A stretch of 64,000 nt of DNA from Plutella xylostella. Lineage: Eukaryota; Arthropoda; Insecta; Lepidoptera; Plutellidae. The stretch is taken from the NCBI RefSeq assembly GCF_932276165.1, contig NC_064001.1, positions 3,727,501-3,791,500 of the forward strand, given 5' to 3'. Below, piece after piece: positions 1-11,976 of the stretch (the first letter of the stretch is position 1; each line of letters begins with the position of its first letter). The notes beneath the pieces were generated by a model. It was not told where the DNA came from and did no database searches. It saw only the letters and a program-made list of their open reading frames with translations. The position numbers were made by a program, and so were the translations under genes.

Positions 1-637
1 AATAGATGGCGTGATTTTATGTTGGATAACTCAGAATAAGAAGTGATGATATCTCAGAATAATAATGGTTAATGGTGCTATTCCACTGAGCACCGAAACC
101 AGTGGGACGCTAGTGAAAAGTAGTCATGAAAATGCACCAGGGTAGACCCTGCTCCTAGAACAATGCATGAGTTTGTGATTTGTGTACGTGCGTGAAAAGC
201 GAGGATGGAAACTTTGAATATTTTCTTGATTTTTTTATTATTGATGCAATATCATTGAATTTAGTAAACCCAGTAAACCTAACTAATCCAGAGAAAACCT
301 AAAATATCTTTCTCTCTCTCTCTGAAAAACATACTTAATAGCCCAAACTCGATGCTTTTAGCTATTAACATTATTATTAGTAAGGTCTATAATAGAATGT
401 AAGTTTATTTCGATAAATGTCTGTATGTATGACTGTTTGTTGCCATAATAAAGATAAATAAATAAATAAACATCTTTGAAATAAAATTCAATCACCACCG
501 TGTTACTGCCCTCATCAGATCCTCACGAGACCATACCTCAACCAGCACCATGAAACTGTGTTTTTGAATCCTTACCTAATGTTCCTACGTATTGTCATCA
601 CTTAGATCCATTCGCTATATTCCTGCTCCTCATCCCA
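1..637. other. No gene seen; short AAAT microsatellite
   Basis: No coding region is supportable here. A short (TAAA)n tract at about 447-472, preceded by an AATAAA-like stretch, looks like the 3' tail of an old retroposon, but its body is too degraded to classify. Confidence 0.5.
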
Positions 638-832
638 GGGCCGTGGGGACCGGAGGCACGTCAGCTTTTTAAAGACATCAGCAGCAGACTAATAGAAGTC
701 TCAAGGGACCCTAGGGCTGGCACATACCTATCACAAAGGCATAAGCTATACAGCGGGGTATCGCGGCCGGCGTCTTGGGTACCCTACCCGACAGTGGCAG
801 CGATCTGGCCAGCATCTTCTTTTTAGTTTAAT
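638..832 (+). pseudogene. LINE reverse-transcriptase polyprotein, C-terminal remnant
   Basis: A short open stretch reads GPWGPEARQLFKDIS, then SRLIEVSRDPRAGTYLSQR, and stops near 830. This matches the conserved tail just downstream of the reverse transcriptase in RTE/L2-like LINEs ('wGpea..lfk.is.rLie.t.dprag.fL.Qr'). No other domain remains, and AT-rich sequence resembling a LINE 3' tail follows. I see this as a 5'-truncated, decayed copy. The family assignment is from memory of the motif, and the clade is uncertain. Confidence 0.55.
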
Positions 833-1971
833 TTTAATTTTATATTAGTTAGTTTTAGTTAGGCATTAATAATTATAATTTAATCAAGAAGTACCATGTA
901 ACTAATAAAAAACATTATCATTTAATGTATTGAGTATATTATAATAATTATACTTGCTCAATTTCAAATCAAATTATGTTGGTGTCATAAAAGTTGAAAA
1001 AGTGCAATAACAACCAATGTGCAGTGATTTTGTGTCTGTACACAATTAGATCGCGAGCTGTCAGTGCTGCCTAAACCGACGTGACCCTTCTTTGGAGGCC
1101 ACTGGCCGACTGAGTCAAACGTCGCTTGTGTTTATGATTTTATAACACAGAAAGCCGCCATAGATATTTGTATGAAGATTTGAGGGAAAAAAATTGCTCA
1201 AGTTTGGGATTAATTTACACAAAATAGGTGTGTGTTCATTAAAAAAAAAGGTATTTAGCGCCTAGTCCAAGCATTTATCTTTATAATTTGATAAGAATTA
1301 TATGAAAATTCTTGATAATTACGACACAGTTGTTACAATACGGGAGTGTGATTTACTGGTTTTTCAGATTTAATTTACAGTTATCCATAAGCATTTACTT
1401 AAATTCGAATGATTCAGCACCTAGCTAAACTCTTCGGCTACCTGTGTGATTTTTTTCAAGACTGTAGAGCATCATTTACTACATAATTCTATGACAATGC
1501 CAACCCTCGATTCCCTATTGCCGACCCTTAAGGAAAATAAAAATAAACCTAACATCTAAGACAACTTCTCCGTAACGTATGCGAACGTTACGGAAACTTA
1601 TTTAACTTTTTACTTTTCTGAGTTATGCTCCACTAGTGGGCTTGCTAACGTCTCTAAAGACAAACTAAAATACAATCTAGAGTAAAATATATTTTATGCA
1701 AAGTTATGTGTTTAAAATAGATTTATATTTTTCACTGTTCAGATAATTTGTCTCCTTTAACTGCTTTTAATGTCTGGGGAGTGCTTTACAACTACATTCT
1801 TATGAGAAGTAAAATTCTTGCGAATTTCCAAATGTTGCAAAACATTATTTTTTTTAGAATAATGCCCTGATTCAACTCTTTCTGCCAACAATATTTAAAC
1901 CTTTTTAACACCCTGTATATGATTAAAATCACCATCATTAAGTGTGCACTTAGCATGAGTAAATAGGTAAT
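833..1971. other. No gene seen
   Basis: AT-rich, with stops in all frames. The only recognisable signal is an 'aacaccctgtatat' motif near 1907-1920, the end motif of a dispersed TA-MITE family that recurs at 2116-2379. Confidence 0.5.
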
Positions 1972-2115
1972 CCCATCAAAAACAATACTTGTAAAAAAAA
2001 AACAAGTCTCGTAACTCAGTTGTTCTACGGAAAAAAGTTGTGAGATCCATGTAATACCAAGTCTTATCCACGCACGCATCTCAATCTTAAAAATATTTTA
2101 TGTTTTATATAAATA

Positions 2116-2379
2116 CAGGGTGTTGCAAAATTGGTATACTAAGCCGAAACCTACATGTGCAGCATGGTATATCTAAGCCCGAAACTAAAATCAGAATTTA
2201 GAAATTCGCGAAAAAAAAAATTTTTTCCCCATAGTAAAAGTCACGTGACCAACAAAGTTTCTATGGAAAATGAATTTTTTTTTTCGCGAATTTTCAAATT
2301 CTGATTTCAGTTTCGGGCTTAGATATACCATGCTGCACATGTAGGTTTCGGCTTAGTATACCCTTTTTGCAACACCCTG
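2116..2379. mobile_element. TA-MITE with long inverted repeats
   Basis: The 264-bp element begins CAGGGTGTTGCAAAA and ends TTTTTGCAACACCCTG. It is flanked by TA on each side (2114-2115, 2380-2381). Each arm is over 100 bp, so almost the whole element is a palindrome. The TA duplication and CAGGGTG end fit Tc1/mariner-type MITEs that are common in Lepidoptera. Similar end motifs recur at about 1907, 9319 and 41555. Confidence 0.75.
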
Positions 2380-2450
2380 TATATTGACTCGGCCATCGCA
2401 TGGAAACACGTGATAATTAAATTATTTAGTGCGATGACCAAGTCAATATA

Positions 2451-4031
2451 CACTGCCGGGCAATGAAATAGTTCCACTGATATAACACCAAATTACTCCT
2501 AAACGGAAAATGGTAGCTTAATGATGCCTTCTGCAATATTGGAGAATATTTAATTGCGCATCAGAATATTCCCATGTAAAAACTTAAATATTGTAATAAA
2601 AATTGAAATTAAATGTTTAAAAAAAAATGGCGCATTTGGCAAATAAAATAAAATCTCTAATTATGCGTTTATTATGTGTAAACGTGGTATTTTGATAACT
2701 CAGTACTTGGTGTTTCCTCCATGTGCTCTCAATACAGCTTCTACGCGATTGGGCATGCTGAATACCAGATTCTTCAGCATATGTTGAGGAATGTTCTCCC
2801 ATTCTTTGATGAGCGCGTCTTTCAAGCCACGAAGTGTAATTAGAGCTGGAACTCGGTCTCTCACAGGTCTGTCAAGCTCGTCCCAAGCATGCTCAATGGG
2901 ATTCAAATCGGGGTTCCTTGCTGACCACTCCATTTTGTGGATTCCTACGTCATGAAGATACTCATCTATAACTTGAGCCGTGCGTAATCGTGCATGAACA
3001 TTGCATTCTCGCACATATTGGCCAAAAACGGACCAGCATGTTCATTGAGGACCTCATTGATGTATCTCACATCAGTTAGGTTCCCGTTCTCGATTGGAAC
3101 TAACGCTGTTCGACCCTCCGCAGAGATGCCCGCCCACACGTGAAAGCTGCCTCCGCCGTGTGCCTCTTTTTCTTCAAAACATACTTGTGTAAAATGTTCT
3201 CCTGGTGTCGGTATACTCTTTTCCTCCCATCATGATGATACAGCATGCATTGTGACTCATCTGAGAACATCACTCTGCCCCATTCGTCCTCACCCCATTC
3301 TGTATGATCACGAGCGTATCGCAATCGGGCAACTTTATGATGCTGTTCCAGTTTTGGGCCATTTGCTGGCCTGTAAAGCTTTAATCTTCTTTCGGCAAGA
3401 CGTCTCCTGACTGTCCACTCTCTTATTGACTCCCTTCGAACTTGTAGAAGTTGTTGTTGAACGGCTACTCCCGTCTGATGTCGATTTCTTAACATGATTT
3501 CCACAATGAATCGATCTTTTCGGACTATTGTGCACCTTGGCTTGGCAGTACCTGGTCTTCCCAGGTTTAGTCCAGTCTCCCTAAACCTTTAGATCACTCA
3601 TCGTACAGTAGTATGAGTCACACCCATTATTCTGGCCGCATTTCTTTGGCTGGTTCCCATTTCCACCATGGTGATGATTCTCGCACAATCCTCTCGTGAT
3701 ACAGGCATGATTTATGGGTACGAGAGCCGTAAGACTTTACAATTTTATAATTCTTTCACAGCGACAAAAAAAAGAATGAAATAAAAAGCAAAACTAAAAA
3801 CGAAGCAAATGTTTTCCAAAATTTTCAAACCCGAAAATTTTGCTTCTTATCTTTTTTTATCCATGGCTTCGAAAAAAACACTATTAAGAAGAGTTTGCAT
3901 TTAAAAATGTTTGCTTAATAAACTATATTTCATTAAACTTTTTAATTCATGAAGCTAGGTTCTATATCTTAGGAGATATTAAGGTATTTGTCGGCATTTT
4001 GTGGGTGGAACTATTTCATTGCCCGGCAGTG
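2451..4031 (-). mobile_element. Tc1-like DNA transposon, complete ends
   Basis: The perfect 27-bp terminal inverted repeats begin CACTGCCGGGCAATGAAATA. The flanking dinucleotides are TA (2449-2450 and 4032-4033), the Tc1/mariner target duplication. The length of 1581 bp is normal for a Tc1-type element. The single transposase gene lies on the minus strand and is broken. The element sits in the loop of the foldback element around it. Confidence 0.9.
2700..3708 (-). pseudogene. Tc1-like transposase, frameshifted
   Basis: The enzyme would cut and join the transposon ends. The start is taken at the ATG at 3708 (MPVSREDCAR..., an N-terminal helix-turn-helix-like region with GTSQRNAARIMGVTHTTVR). 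An in-frame stop and frameshift follow almost at once. The second open piece (3504-3100) carries EWTVRRRL and the first catalytic Asp in VMFSDES. The third (3014-2700) carries the D34E end, WSARNPDLNPIEHAWDEL. The middle Asp (MHDYAR) lies in yet another frame. At least three frame breaks are needed to span the protein, so it cannot be active from this copy. Stop at 2700. Confidence 0.85.
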
Positions 4032-4279
4032 TATTTATATAAAACATAAAATATTTTTAAGATTGAGATGCGTGCGTGGATAAGACTTGGTATTACATGG
4101 ATCTCACAACTTTTTACCGTAGAACAACTGAGTTACGAGACTTGGTTTTTTTTGACAAGTATTGTTTTTGATGGGATCTCATTTCTTTTTGTATTTTGTA
4201 GACAGTTCTACTTTTTTTCTTTTCGGTACATACCTTCTAGGTACGTAGGTGCGTTAACTTAGTTTGGTAGGTTGCCTAC

Positions 4280-5075
4280 CTACATAAATCGCAAACTTAA
4301 GGTAAGTATCAAGAATCTTTATTTTTGGCTACGTAATGTACGTGTAATGAATAAACGTAACTTTGATACTTCGTACTGCATCAAATTTCCCTAATTAAAT
4401 TTCAACCTTAGTTTCCAATATACAAAGTTCATTGTACATTAAGAAAATTTGACTATAGGTGGTAGCACTGGTAGCCTGATGTAATTTTTCCGTAGGTAGG
4501 TAATCCATCCTTTGCGGATTTAATTTCCATGGCGCGAATCTTTTGCTCGATTTGGCAGGGGCACTACCGTGCGCCTATATTTACTTGGTGGGGCACTGCC
4601 GTGCCCCAGATATGTGATTATGAAATTATTTAAGCAGTTATGTACTACCTATCTAGAAAACTGGACCAAAATTGAAAAATTTAACCCGAGTTGGTGGGGG
4701 CACTGCCGTGCCCCCAAATATTTTAGTTTTTCCTTGGTTCATACACCAAACACTACTTATATTCCAAATTTGAAGCTTCTAGGTCTGCTAGAAGTGCCTT
4801 AGAATTTTTATGATCGGTGAGTGAGTCAGTGACAAAATTAAGAAACTTTGACCCGTTAAAATTTTTAAACTACTGGTTCAAATTGAATGAAATTTGAAAT
4901 ATACCGTGTCTTTACAATGCCTGCATGGTTAGTGAAAATTCAGTCTTCTAGTTTTATCCACAACGAAGTTACAGGGGGTCGAAAATGGCCTGAATTGCTT
5001 CGAGAAAAGGATGGTACGGCCGTGCCGCTTTTTTGCTCGACTTGGTGGGGGCACTGCCGTGCCCCCAGATATCTA
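4280..5075 (+). mobile_element. Helitron-like non-autonomous sequence with repeated 3' hairpins
   Basis: Three near-identical hairpins, GGGGCACTGCCGTGCCCC, occur at about 4587-4606, 4693-4713 and 5046-5065, with a degenerate fourth at about 4557-4575. Each is preceded by a version of TTGGTGG. The last hairpin is followed by AGATAT then CTAG and T (about 5066-5075). A hairpin a few bases before CTAG, with T after it, is the Helitron 3' signature. The 5' end was not found, so the left limit is arbitrary. It may be several tandem or nested copies. Confidence 0.55.
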
Positions 5076-5395
5076 GTATGTATAACATCAATCATCGTTA
5101 TTTAGTGTGAACTTAATAGCTCCTGCTATTGCTCCTGCAAAAAGGAGTAAATATTTCATACAAATGCACTAGATGTATTATCTATTTATCTGCTTTTGAT
5201 TAATTGGAAGGGTAACATCAGTCGGAGTGAAATGCCTGACCGTGCAATATTGCGTTGTGTAAGACAAAAGGACAGGAAATTCAAGAATTGCCTATAAGCT
5301 ATACTTATATATGTATGTGTGTATTGTATATTATGCTGTTTATGGGAATAACACCGTGTAGGTAGATAGTATTATGTGGACAATTTAAATGATCC

Positions 5396-5446
5396 ACCCA
5401 AAGGTTGCCTGGAAGGTCGCTTTTAGCGATAAGACTACTTATTGCA
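5396..5446 (+). repeat. LINE 3'-tail-like dispersed repeat
   Basis: GGTTGCCTGGAAGGTCGCTT, then TTAGCGATAAGACTAC, resembles a 3' tail that I know as very common in lepidopteran genomes. A second copy in this window lies at about 35567-35620. No body is recognisable upstream. Confidence 0.5.
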
Positions 5447-6982
5447 CTAAACTGCATCAAAATCCGCTGTGTAGTTTTAAAGATCTAAGCATACATACTT
5501 AAAAATACATACACGATACAGTAGACGCATAAGGGCCTTTGTTTTATAATATGTAGTGATAGTGATTATTAGGTATGTGATAGTAGGTAGTGCGGAAGTT
5601 TGTGAGAACTTTTAGTTCACTCTCATGACTGTCAACGGTACTTCATAAAAACAACATAATTTTCATCCCGGCAATCCTCTGAGTCTCAGAGTCTGAGAAA
5701 ACATTAATTATAAGGCGAAATATAAAATAGTGTCTAGTCTTCATAGTTAGGTGCACATAAACACTGTAGCAGTGTTTTTTATTTATGTTGTTTCATTGTT
5801 TATCTTACTACATTACAGACTTTCCAGACTACACATTTTTGCAACTCTAATAGTGAGTAGTGAGATGAGAGTGAGTGACGAAAATTCCGCATATATTGAA
5901 TAATATTTCAAACAACATCTGCTTCTAGCATAAACTAGAAATAATGGTATGTGTTTCTACAGTAGTTCACATACTCAGAAACTTGGGATATAATCAAATA
6001 TATACGAGTAAATACTAACTCTACTTTGAAACTTTGCAACTTTGACGAGCCATGATTTAATAGTTGTGTTGCAAAACCAATTATGCATTGAAGCAGAAAC
6101 TTGGATCTAAATACAGCATCACTACTTACAGACCTACTTACAAGATAAGTCATACTATAAATGTAGTAGGTACTTGCCTACTTACCTATTCTATTCGGAA
6201 GTTGTATAGCCACTTAAATATTTAATTCTACAAGCACTGTTCCGGAGAATCTCAATCAAACTTCTGTGAGGACCTTCGATAGTTCTATCTACCTCGATAG
6301 CTTCCTCAGTAAAGCTCGATACCTCCACTATAAATAAATTATCATTTTGCTGTAGAATTTAAATATACATAGGTGTATAAGTTGAGTGGTTTTACCCTAT
6401 GATCTTATGTTTAATATGAGACCTACCCTTGATTATGTATACTGTATACGTCTTATTCCAAAACGGCGATATGGTTCGCAACCTATCACGTGAGTACAAA
6501 TGTGCTGCGAAAAGTGGGTGAAAACCCACCAGTTTTAAGGTATAAGTACTTCTATGGATCTAACGCTTGTGTTACCGTCATTCGTAAATTTGTGAACTCG
6601 GAATCTTTGGTACAATAATATTAGGGTAACTTTTTAATTTGCGTAAAATATCCAAACTTACCTCGATGAACTAGTTTTCCCTTTAAATTTAAATAGAATA
6701 TAACTTGCCACTGTAGATACCGCAACTGCTTTCAGTTGCGGTAGATGTCACCATGTATTTAGGTATGTACCCAACCCATAATAATAATATGATAAAAAAA
6801 TGCTGGAAAGCACAACTTTTTCTTGTAAAATAAATCCAAGTAAAGGTACTTATAACACAAATAATATCTCCGTCCCGCTCTGACACAACAAACACAAATG
6901 CCAAGGAGGGAAAGGGCTCCATAAGCTGCAAAGTAAATATTAGAATTTATGTAAATGTACATCACTCGAGCCGTACCGCGAA
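5447..6982. other. No gene seen
   Basis: AT-rich, with no supportable coding region, RNA gene or element end in this interval. Confidence 0.5.
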
Positions 6983-7276
6983 GGTTACTCTATACTGACG
7001 AAAAACAAAAAAAACTAGAGAGCTATTATGCAATCGGCACGTTTAAGGGTGCTTACATAGAGAATCGGGTTCCCGTATCTACCTCTACCGGTAACCTGAT
7101 TATGCGAAAGCGCTCATGACATCAAAAATCAGGGAAATGCTCCGTGAGTGAGCGCTTTCGCATAATCAGGTTACAGGTACAGGTAGATACAGGGAACCCG
7201 ATTCTCTATGACTGTAAGCACCCTAATAAGAGATAGAGTCGTGGCGCGCCTTAGTTTTCGTTATTATAGAGTAACC
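6983..7276. mobile_element. MITE (GGTTACTCTATA ends), interrupted
   Basis: Starts GGTTACTCTATACTGACGAA and ends TTATTATAGAGTAACC, an imperfect inverted repeat. The interior GAGAGCTATTATGCAATCGG recalls a second copy at 36560-36693 and a fragment near 33280-33310. It is split by the MITE at 7047-7223. Confidence 0.6.
7047..7223. mobile_element. Palindromic MITE, PIF/Harbinger-like
   Basis: Arms of about 75 bp start GGGTGCTTACATAGAGAATC and mirror to the right end. TAA flanks both sides (7044-7046, 7224-7226), the 3-bp TWA duplication expected of PIF/Harbinger. No coding capacity. Confidence 0.7.
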
Positions 7277-7414
7277 CCACGGTGCCGGATCCGGAAGGAA
7301 ATCCAGGTTGGACCGTATTCTATTAATTTAATGATATTTCATATTCTACGGCAATCGAAATTCTCGCTCTTTTTCCAGTTTTTCTTAGACAAAAACAAAA
7401 AACAAAAAAAACAC

Positions 7415-7625
7415 GCACTCACGCCTTGTACTAATGTACTCCCTTGCGGGGTAGGCAGAGGTGCATTGCTGCACCCACTTTTCGCCAGAGTGTTATGTTA
7501 GTCCCAATGTAATAGGGGTCGGGCCTATTGCCATTTTACGGGCACATCCAAGACCCGAGAACAAATATCTGTGTTTAAACAAATATCTGCCCCAGCCGGG
7601 AATCGAACCCGGGACCAAACAAAGA
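7415..7625 (-). mobile_element. tRNA-derived SINE
   Basis: On the minus strand the element begins near a B-box-like GGTCCCGGGTTCGATTCCCG (about 7596-7615), as expected for a Pol III promoter of tRNA origin. The body (ACTCCCTTGCGGGGTAGGCA on the plus strand) resembles a known lepidopteran SINE family. There is no cloverleaf, so this is not a tRNA gene. The ends are approximate. Confidence 0.6.
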
Positions 7626-8765
7626 CAAACCGCTTTTTAGTTGTGATGTGATATTATGGAACGTGTGATGCAAGCTTTTATATACCTAGGTATACACTTA
7701 GCTATTTAATTTTTAAACTACAAACATGACTGAAACAAGAGCATGAAAATTTATCAGTTTAACATGGGAGTCTCAGAGGATTTTTGAAAAAAAACAACAC
7801 CTGGCACCTGGCCGAAAAGAACCAGGGGTCAAGCTTGGTACCCCTGAACTACTTAACATGACATCTGGTTTTCGTTATCCAGGTGTCTTTAGGCGTGGAG
7901 TGGCTTTAGGTGGTAAGTAAATTCGCAAAATGTGATAAACATGCCTGCGAGTGGGTCCTCAGCCGCCGTGACACGCGGTGACGTCAGCGAGTAAACACGA
8001 CGTTTCTTCCGCCAGAGAACACGTCAGAACGAACCTCGTACGAAGATTGGATCCGACGTTATATTAAAATGGCAAAGATTTCATGGACGTATTTATTTAT
8101 ACCTATATGACAATACTTAATACTATTCGGCTTTGAAGAAGATTTTATTGGTTGTTCATGGAAAAAACGTTTTTGCGAGTTGGTTTTTGTGAGTAAATAT
8201 TATTTATGTCGTTATTGGAAATTCGGCGAATAATCTAAAAACTGAAATAAGGGCAAAATTGCACTAAAGGAAATAATAACTTTAAAAATTACAGCCTATG
8301 TAGGCCTAATATATTCAAAATACTTACTTAAACTTACTAAGAATCTTAATGATAGAAACAATTTTAATAAAAAAACACTTTTCCTTAATTTACTGGTTTA
8401 GTGAACACTGTAGTGAGAGAACGTACGACAAAATTTATAAAATAGTTATCCAAATGAGACTGGCCAGTAACGCATCGTACTAGATATCGTACCTAGGTAT
8501 ACTTAAGCTTCTACGAAAATCTGAATCCAACAGTACCTACATGTAACTGCAAACCTTAATATTATAATTTACCTACTGGGCTCGCAGAGACTGCTATTAA
8601 CATAATACGTAAGTTACTGGTGATCCCAAACATAAAGTTTAACGTTTAATGTCAGTAACATTAACCTAACTTTGTCATTTTAACGCGAAGGGCTGCAAAA
8701 GGCTTTGGGCCCAATTCATGCCCTTACTAAAATGTACCTACCTATTGAAAAATTATCTATACAGG
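7626..8765. other. No gene seen
   Basis: AT-rich spacer with no supportable coding region or repeat end. Confidence 0.45.
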
Positions 8766-8852
8766 GTTGAAGTGGCAGTGGGCTGGTATTACCTGCCGAA
8801 AAACCGAGAACCATTGGGGTAGACGAGTTCTCGAGTGTAGACCAAGAAGTAA
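8766..8852 (+). pseudogene. LINE C-terminal remnant
   Basis: The frame reads LKWQWAGITCRKTENHWGRR then VLECRPRS. This is a mutated form of the conserved C-terminus of RTE-like LINE proteins ('LKWqWAGHiaRrtdgrWgrkvlewRPR'). Only about 30 codons survive. Confidence 0.55.
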
Positions 8853-8861
8853 AAAAAAATC

Positions 8862-9058
8862 CTAATAATATTATAAATGCGAAAGTAACTGTGTCTGTCT
8901 GTTACTCTTTCACGCCAAAAGTACTGAACAGATTTGAATGAATTTTGGTATACATATGGTCTAGACCCTGAGAAAGAACATAGGCTACTTTTTATCCCGG
9001 AATTCCCACGGGAAAACTTTTTAAGGCGAATCGAAGCGAAGCTCGCGGGAACAGCTAG
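8862..9058 (+). mobile_element. Helitron-like short element, copy 1
   Basis: Runs from AATATTATAAATGCGAAAGT to a GC-rich end (GAAGCTCGCGGGAACAG) closing in CTAG followed by T. A second, shorter copy abuts it directly. Non-autonomous Helitron-type ends are my best guess. I saw no rolling-circle protein. Confidence 0.5.
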
Positions 9059-9216
9059 TAATATTATAAATGCGAAAGTAACTGGTGTCTGTCTGTTACT
9101 CTTTCACGCCAAAAGTACTGAACGGATTTGAATGAATTTTGGTATACATACGGTCTAGACCCTGAGAAAGAACATAGGCTTTTTAAGGCGAAGCGAAGCT
9201 CGCGGAGAACAGCTAG
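9059..9216 (+). mobile_element. Helitron-like short element, copy 2
   Basis: A tandem copy of the element before it, with the same head (AATATTATAAATGCGAAAGT) and the same CTAG-T end. It has an internal deletion of about 35-40 bp in the 'cccggaattcccacggg' part. Confidence 0.5.
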
Positions 9217-11620
9217 TACTCAATAACTTTTGGGTTTTGGACATAGGTCTCAAAGAAGAAATCACTTTACATGACCTCCTATATCACCGCAAAAATATTG
9301 TCTGGTCATGTGCCGAACACCCTGTATAGCGAAATGCCTCTCCCAACATCTATAAATTCTCCCTCCTTTCATCGTATCAATGTCATTAGGTCAAGCCAAA
9401 GCGCTCAGTTTTCTCAAAGGAACTCCTGGATAGAACATGAATGTATACGGTATTGAATGTATTTCATATTGCTCACGGACTCAAAATAAAATACAACAAA
9501 TTTTACCTATTGGAAATAGTCGAATTGCCATTTTTTTCTAAGTCGTGAACTGTTTCAACAATAGAGTCGAGATTTTGTGATTTGTTTTATATTAATAAAG
9601 TTGAAAGTAGGTATTCTATTCTTTTAAAAAAATGAAAAAACCCAAAGGTAACCCGTTTGTTGAGTATCCGATGCAAGGCTATAGGTCTAGCGCCTGAGCG
9701 TTGAGATAAAGGCCTTTTCATTTCAATACATTATAGGCTATAGGAGTTAGATTAGATTCTAAGAAAATGGAAATGTTAATTCCATTGAGTTGAGTTACCC
9801 AGCATGATTTACTTAGCAGTTTTGTGAAAAACATCTACCTATTATTAATAAGTAGGTATTATGCATTTGTTTGACCGTATAATAAGGTATTAATTTTATT
9901 TTATTTTTATTTTATTTGGAAAGCTAACAACTTTAAATACAGAGAAATAAATATTATAACAGGTATCATATATTATGAGTTAAGTACTTACCTACATACT
10001 CTGTTAAAAATACCCTACAGCAAAAAGTTATATTATGTGCCAGTGAAAATTCGTTATTTATTATGAGAAGTGTTAAAGCAGACCCTGTGACTTCATAATA
10101 CACCGGAAGTGTCGTGCTGACGGCGCGAACCAACCGGAAATAGCGAGTACAGCGCCACTCCGCGTCGGAACACGGAACTACCGCGATGCCTGCCACTGCC
10201 ACACTCGGTGGATCTATACCTAGATAAATAGCTAATAATATTATAGTAAAGAAATATATATATACCTATGTAGTATTTCGCCAATTCTAACCATAATCTT
10301 CAGCCTATGCCAACTCACTGCAGGGTGATTTACTTAGGTTCTCTCACAACGTGTACCTACTAACTTTAACTAGAAAAAAATATGTCCACAGCCATTATCA
10401 TTTATCCAGAATCCAGACCGATCGATAAATTTACATTACGTTGAGGATTTATTGGATTTCTCCCCCATTCTCTGAACACGTTTACTTTTGCCTCCTGAAA
10501 ATAGCAAACTGTATTTTTTGCTTATTTTGAATTCTCGGGTTTTCAGTCAGGATTACGTTTACAAAGTCTGTGAGTACATAAAAATATTTGTGATAACATT
10601 CACAATAAACATTGAACAGTATATCGACAGTAAAATACCTGAGAATAAAATAGGGGTGTTATTATGAGGTTTGTTTGTTGGCTCAATTCAGTTTAAACAT
10701 ACCGCATAAAAGTGGTAAGTAACTACTTAACTAAGTAACTAGTAGGTACTTAAGCCGAAAGAGCATGAGATGACCATGGAGATGGACTCAAGGACTCAAG
10801 AGGGCATTGAGAATTAGGTAGCCGTAGTAGTTAGGTACTTACTCTACTTACCTACTCGTATATACCTCATATACATCATTTAAATTGGCTTAACGTCCAA
10901 ACAAATTGGCTCGTGTTATTTAATTTTAGAATTTCACAAAATGACTTCAGAAATAGACTAAAAATTTACAACCCTTCGCTGGTTGATTAAAATTCGAGGA
11001 AATTTGAATAAAATAAACAATTTACTCTCCTAAAACGGATTGGATATCCGACATAATTTGATAACTCGGTAACGGTCCGCTGGAAAATTAAAAATAGGAT
11101 CTGGGTAAGTATAGGCAGTAGGAATACACTTACTTTGTCGGCTGCTGCTGTAGACTAGTCTAGCTAACCTACCTTTAATTACATAGGTACCACCAATTTA
11201 TACCACTCAGGAATAAAACGCTGAGCAGATAAGTAGTTAGTAGGTGTAAAACTATAAAGTCCTGAAAACGGAAGTGGATCCTAACTAATTGTTACAGACC
11301 GTAAGTATTTAATCGATACCTATCATATTATTTATTAAAGGACAAATTCGTTAAAAAGACATTATCGATCGGTATTTTATTTTTAAAATGTATGTAAAAG
11401 TAAGTACAGTTCTCCCATATTAATAATGCACATGCAAATCTTCGCAAACTGTCGTATTCCCGGAAACACCCGAATCATTGAATCGTAAAAGCACTTGCAT
11501 TTTGATCCTTGTTCGAAAGAAATAGTAGTCAATATCATGTGACACATAATCGAAAACAATTTGGGCGGTCGGTGGCTGTCACCGATCAGTCAAAGGTCTC
11601 AAGATCAAGATCAGCAGGGC
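9217..11620. other. No gene seen
   Basis: AT-rich, with no supportable gene. An 'aacaccctgtata' motif lies near 9318. The segment at about 11262-11290 (GTCCTGAAAACGGAAGTGGA) recurs at about 56642-56672, so part of this stretch is a dispersed repeat. Confidence 0.45.
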
Positions 11621-11758
11621 GATCACGAACAATATAGAATCGAATGCGAATGCGACTAGTGGCAACTTGACAGCACTTTCGAACACTTTTTACCTATAAA
11701 ATTGACAGTTGTCGCATTCGCATTCGGTTCTATACGTTAGCTCGAATTTTCGTGATAC
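11621..11758. mobile_element. MITE with TATAGAAYCGAATGCG arms
   Basis: An inverted repeat. GATCACGAA plus TATAGAATCGAATGCGAATG on the left pairs with the reverse complement ending CGTGATAC on the right. The arms resemble those of the larger MITE at 57473-57758 (TAGAATCGAGTGCGAGTG), which suggests one family. Confidence 0.55.
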
Positions 11759-11976
11759 GGGTACAGTATTACTTTTGTGGAATTATAAAGAGCTGCAATT
11801 ACACATCGTTCTTGTTATTTTTTTCAAATGTGAATTTAATTTCAACTTTAATTATTTTTGACGACGCCATATTATGAGGCACATTTAAGAATAAAATATA
11901 CGTCACATTGATAGACTTCACTTAGCCAATAAAGCCACACCCAAAAGACCAAGTTGTAATTGTTATTGTAATTGTG

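Larger units (their letters stand above)
1972..4178. mobile_element. Foldback element, host of a MITE and a Tc1-like transposon
   Basis: Two inverted arms of about 130-165 bp flank this interval. The left arm (about 1972-2115 plus about 2386-2402) matches the reverse complement of the right arm (about 2436-2450 plus 4032-4178). Translations of both arms begin MRAWIRLGITWISQLF in opposite orientations, which is a by-product of the repeat and not a gene. Removing the MITE at 2116-2379 and the Tc1-like element at 2451-4031 leaves a simple stem-loop. The outer ends and target duplication are not clear. Confidence 0.6.

Noticed and set aside
1792..2079. 95-codon membrane-like peptide with a partner at 4068-4262
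   Set aside because: The similarity arises because both lie in the inverted arms of a foldback element; the peptides diverge where the repeat ends.
7590..7620. tRNA gene
   Set aside because: Only a B-box-like segment is present; no cloverleaf or anticodon arm could be drawn. Interpreted as a SINE head.
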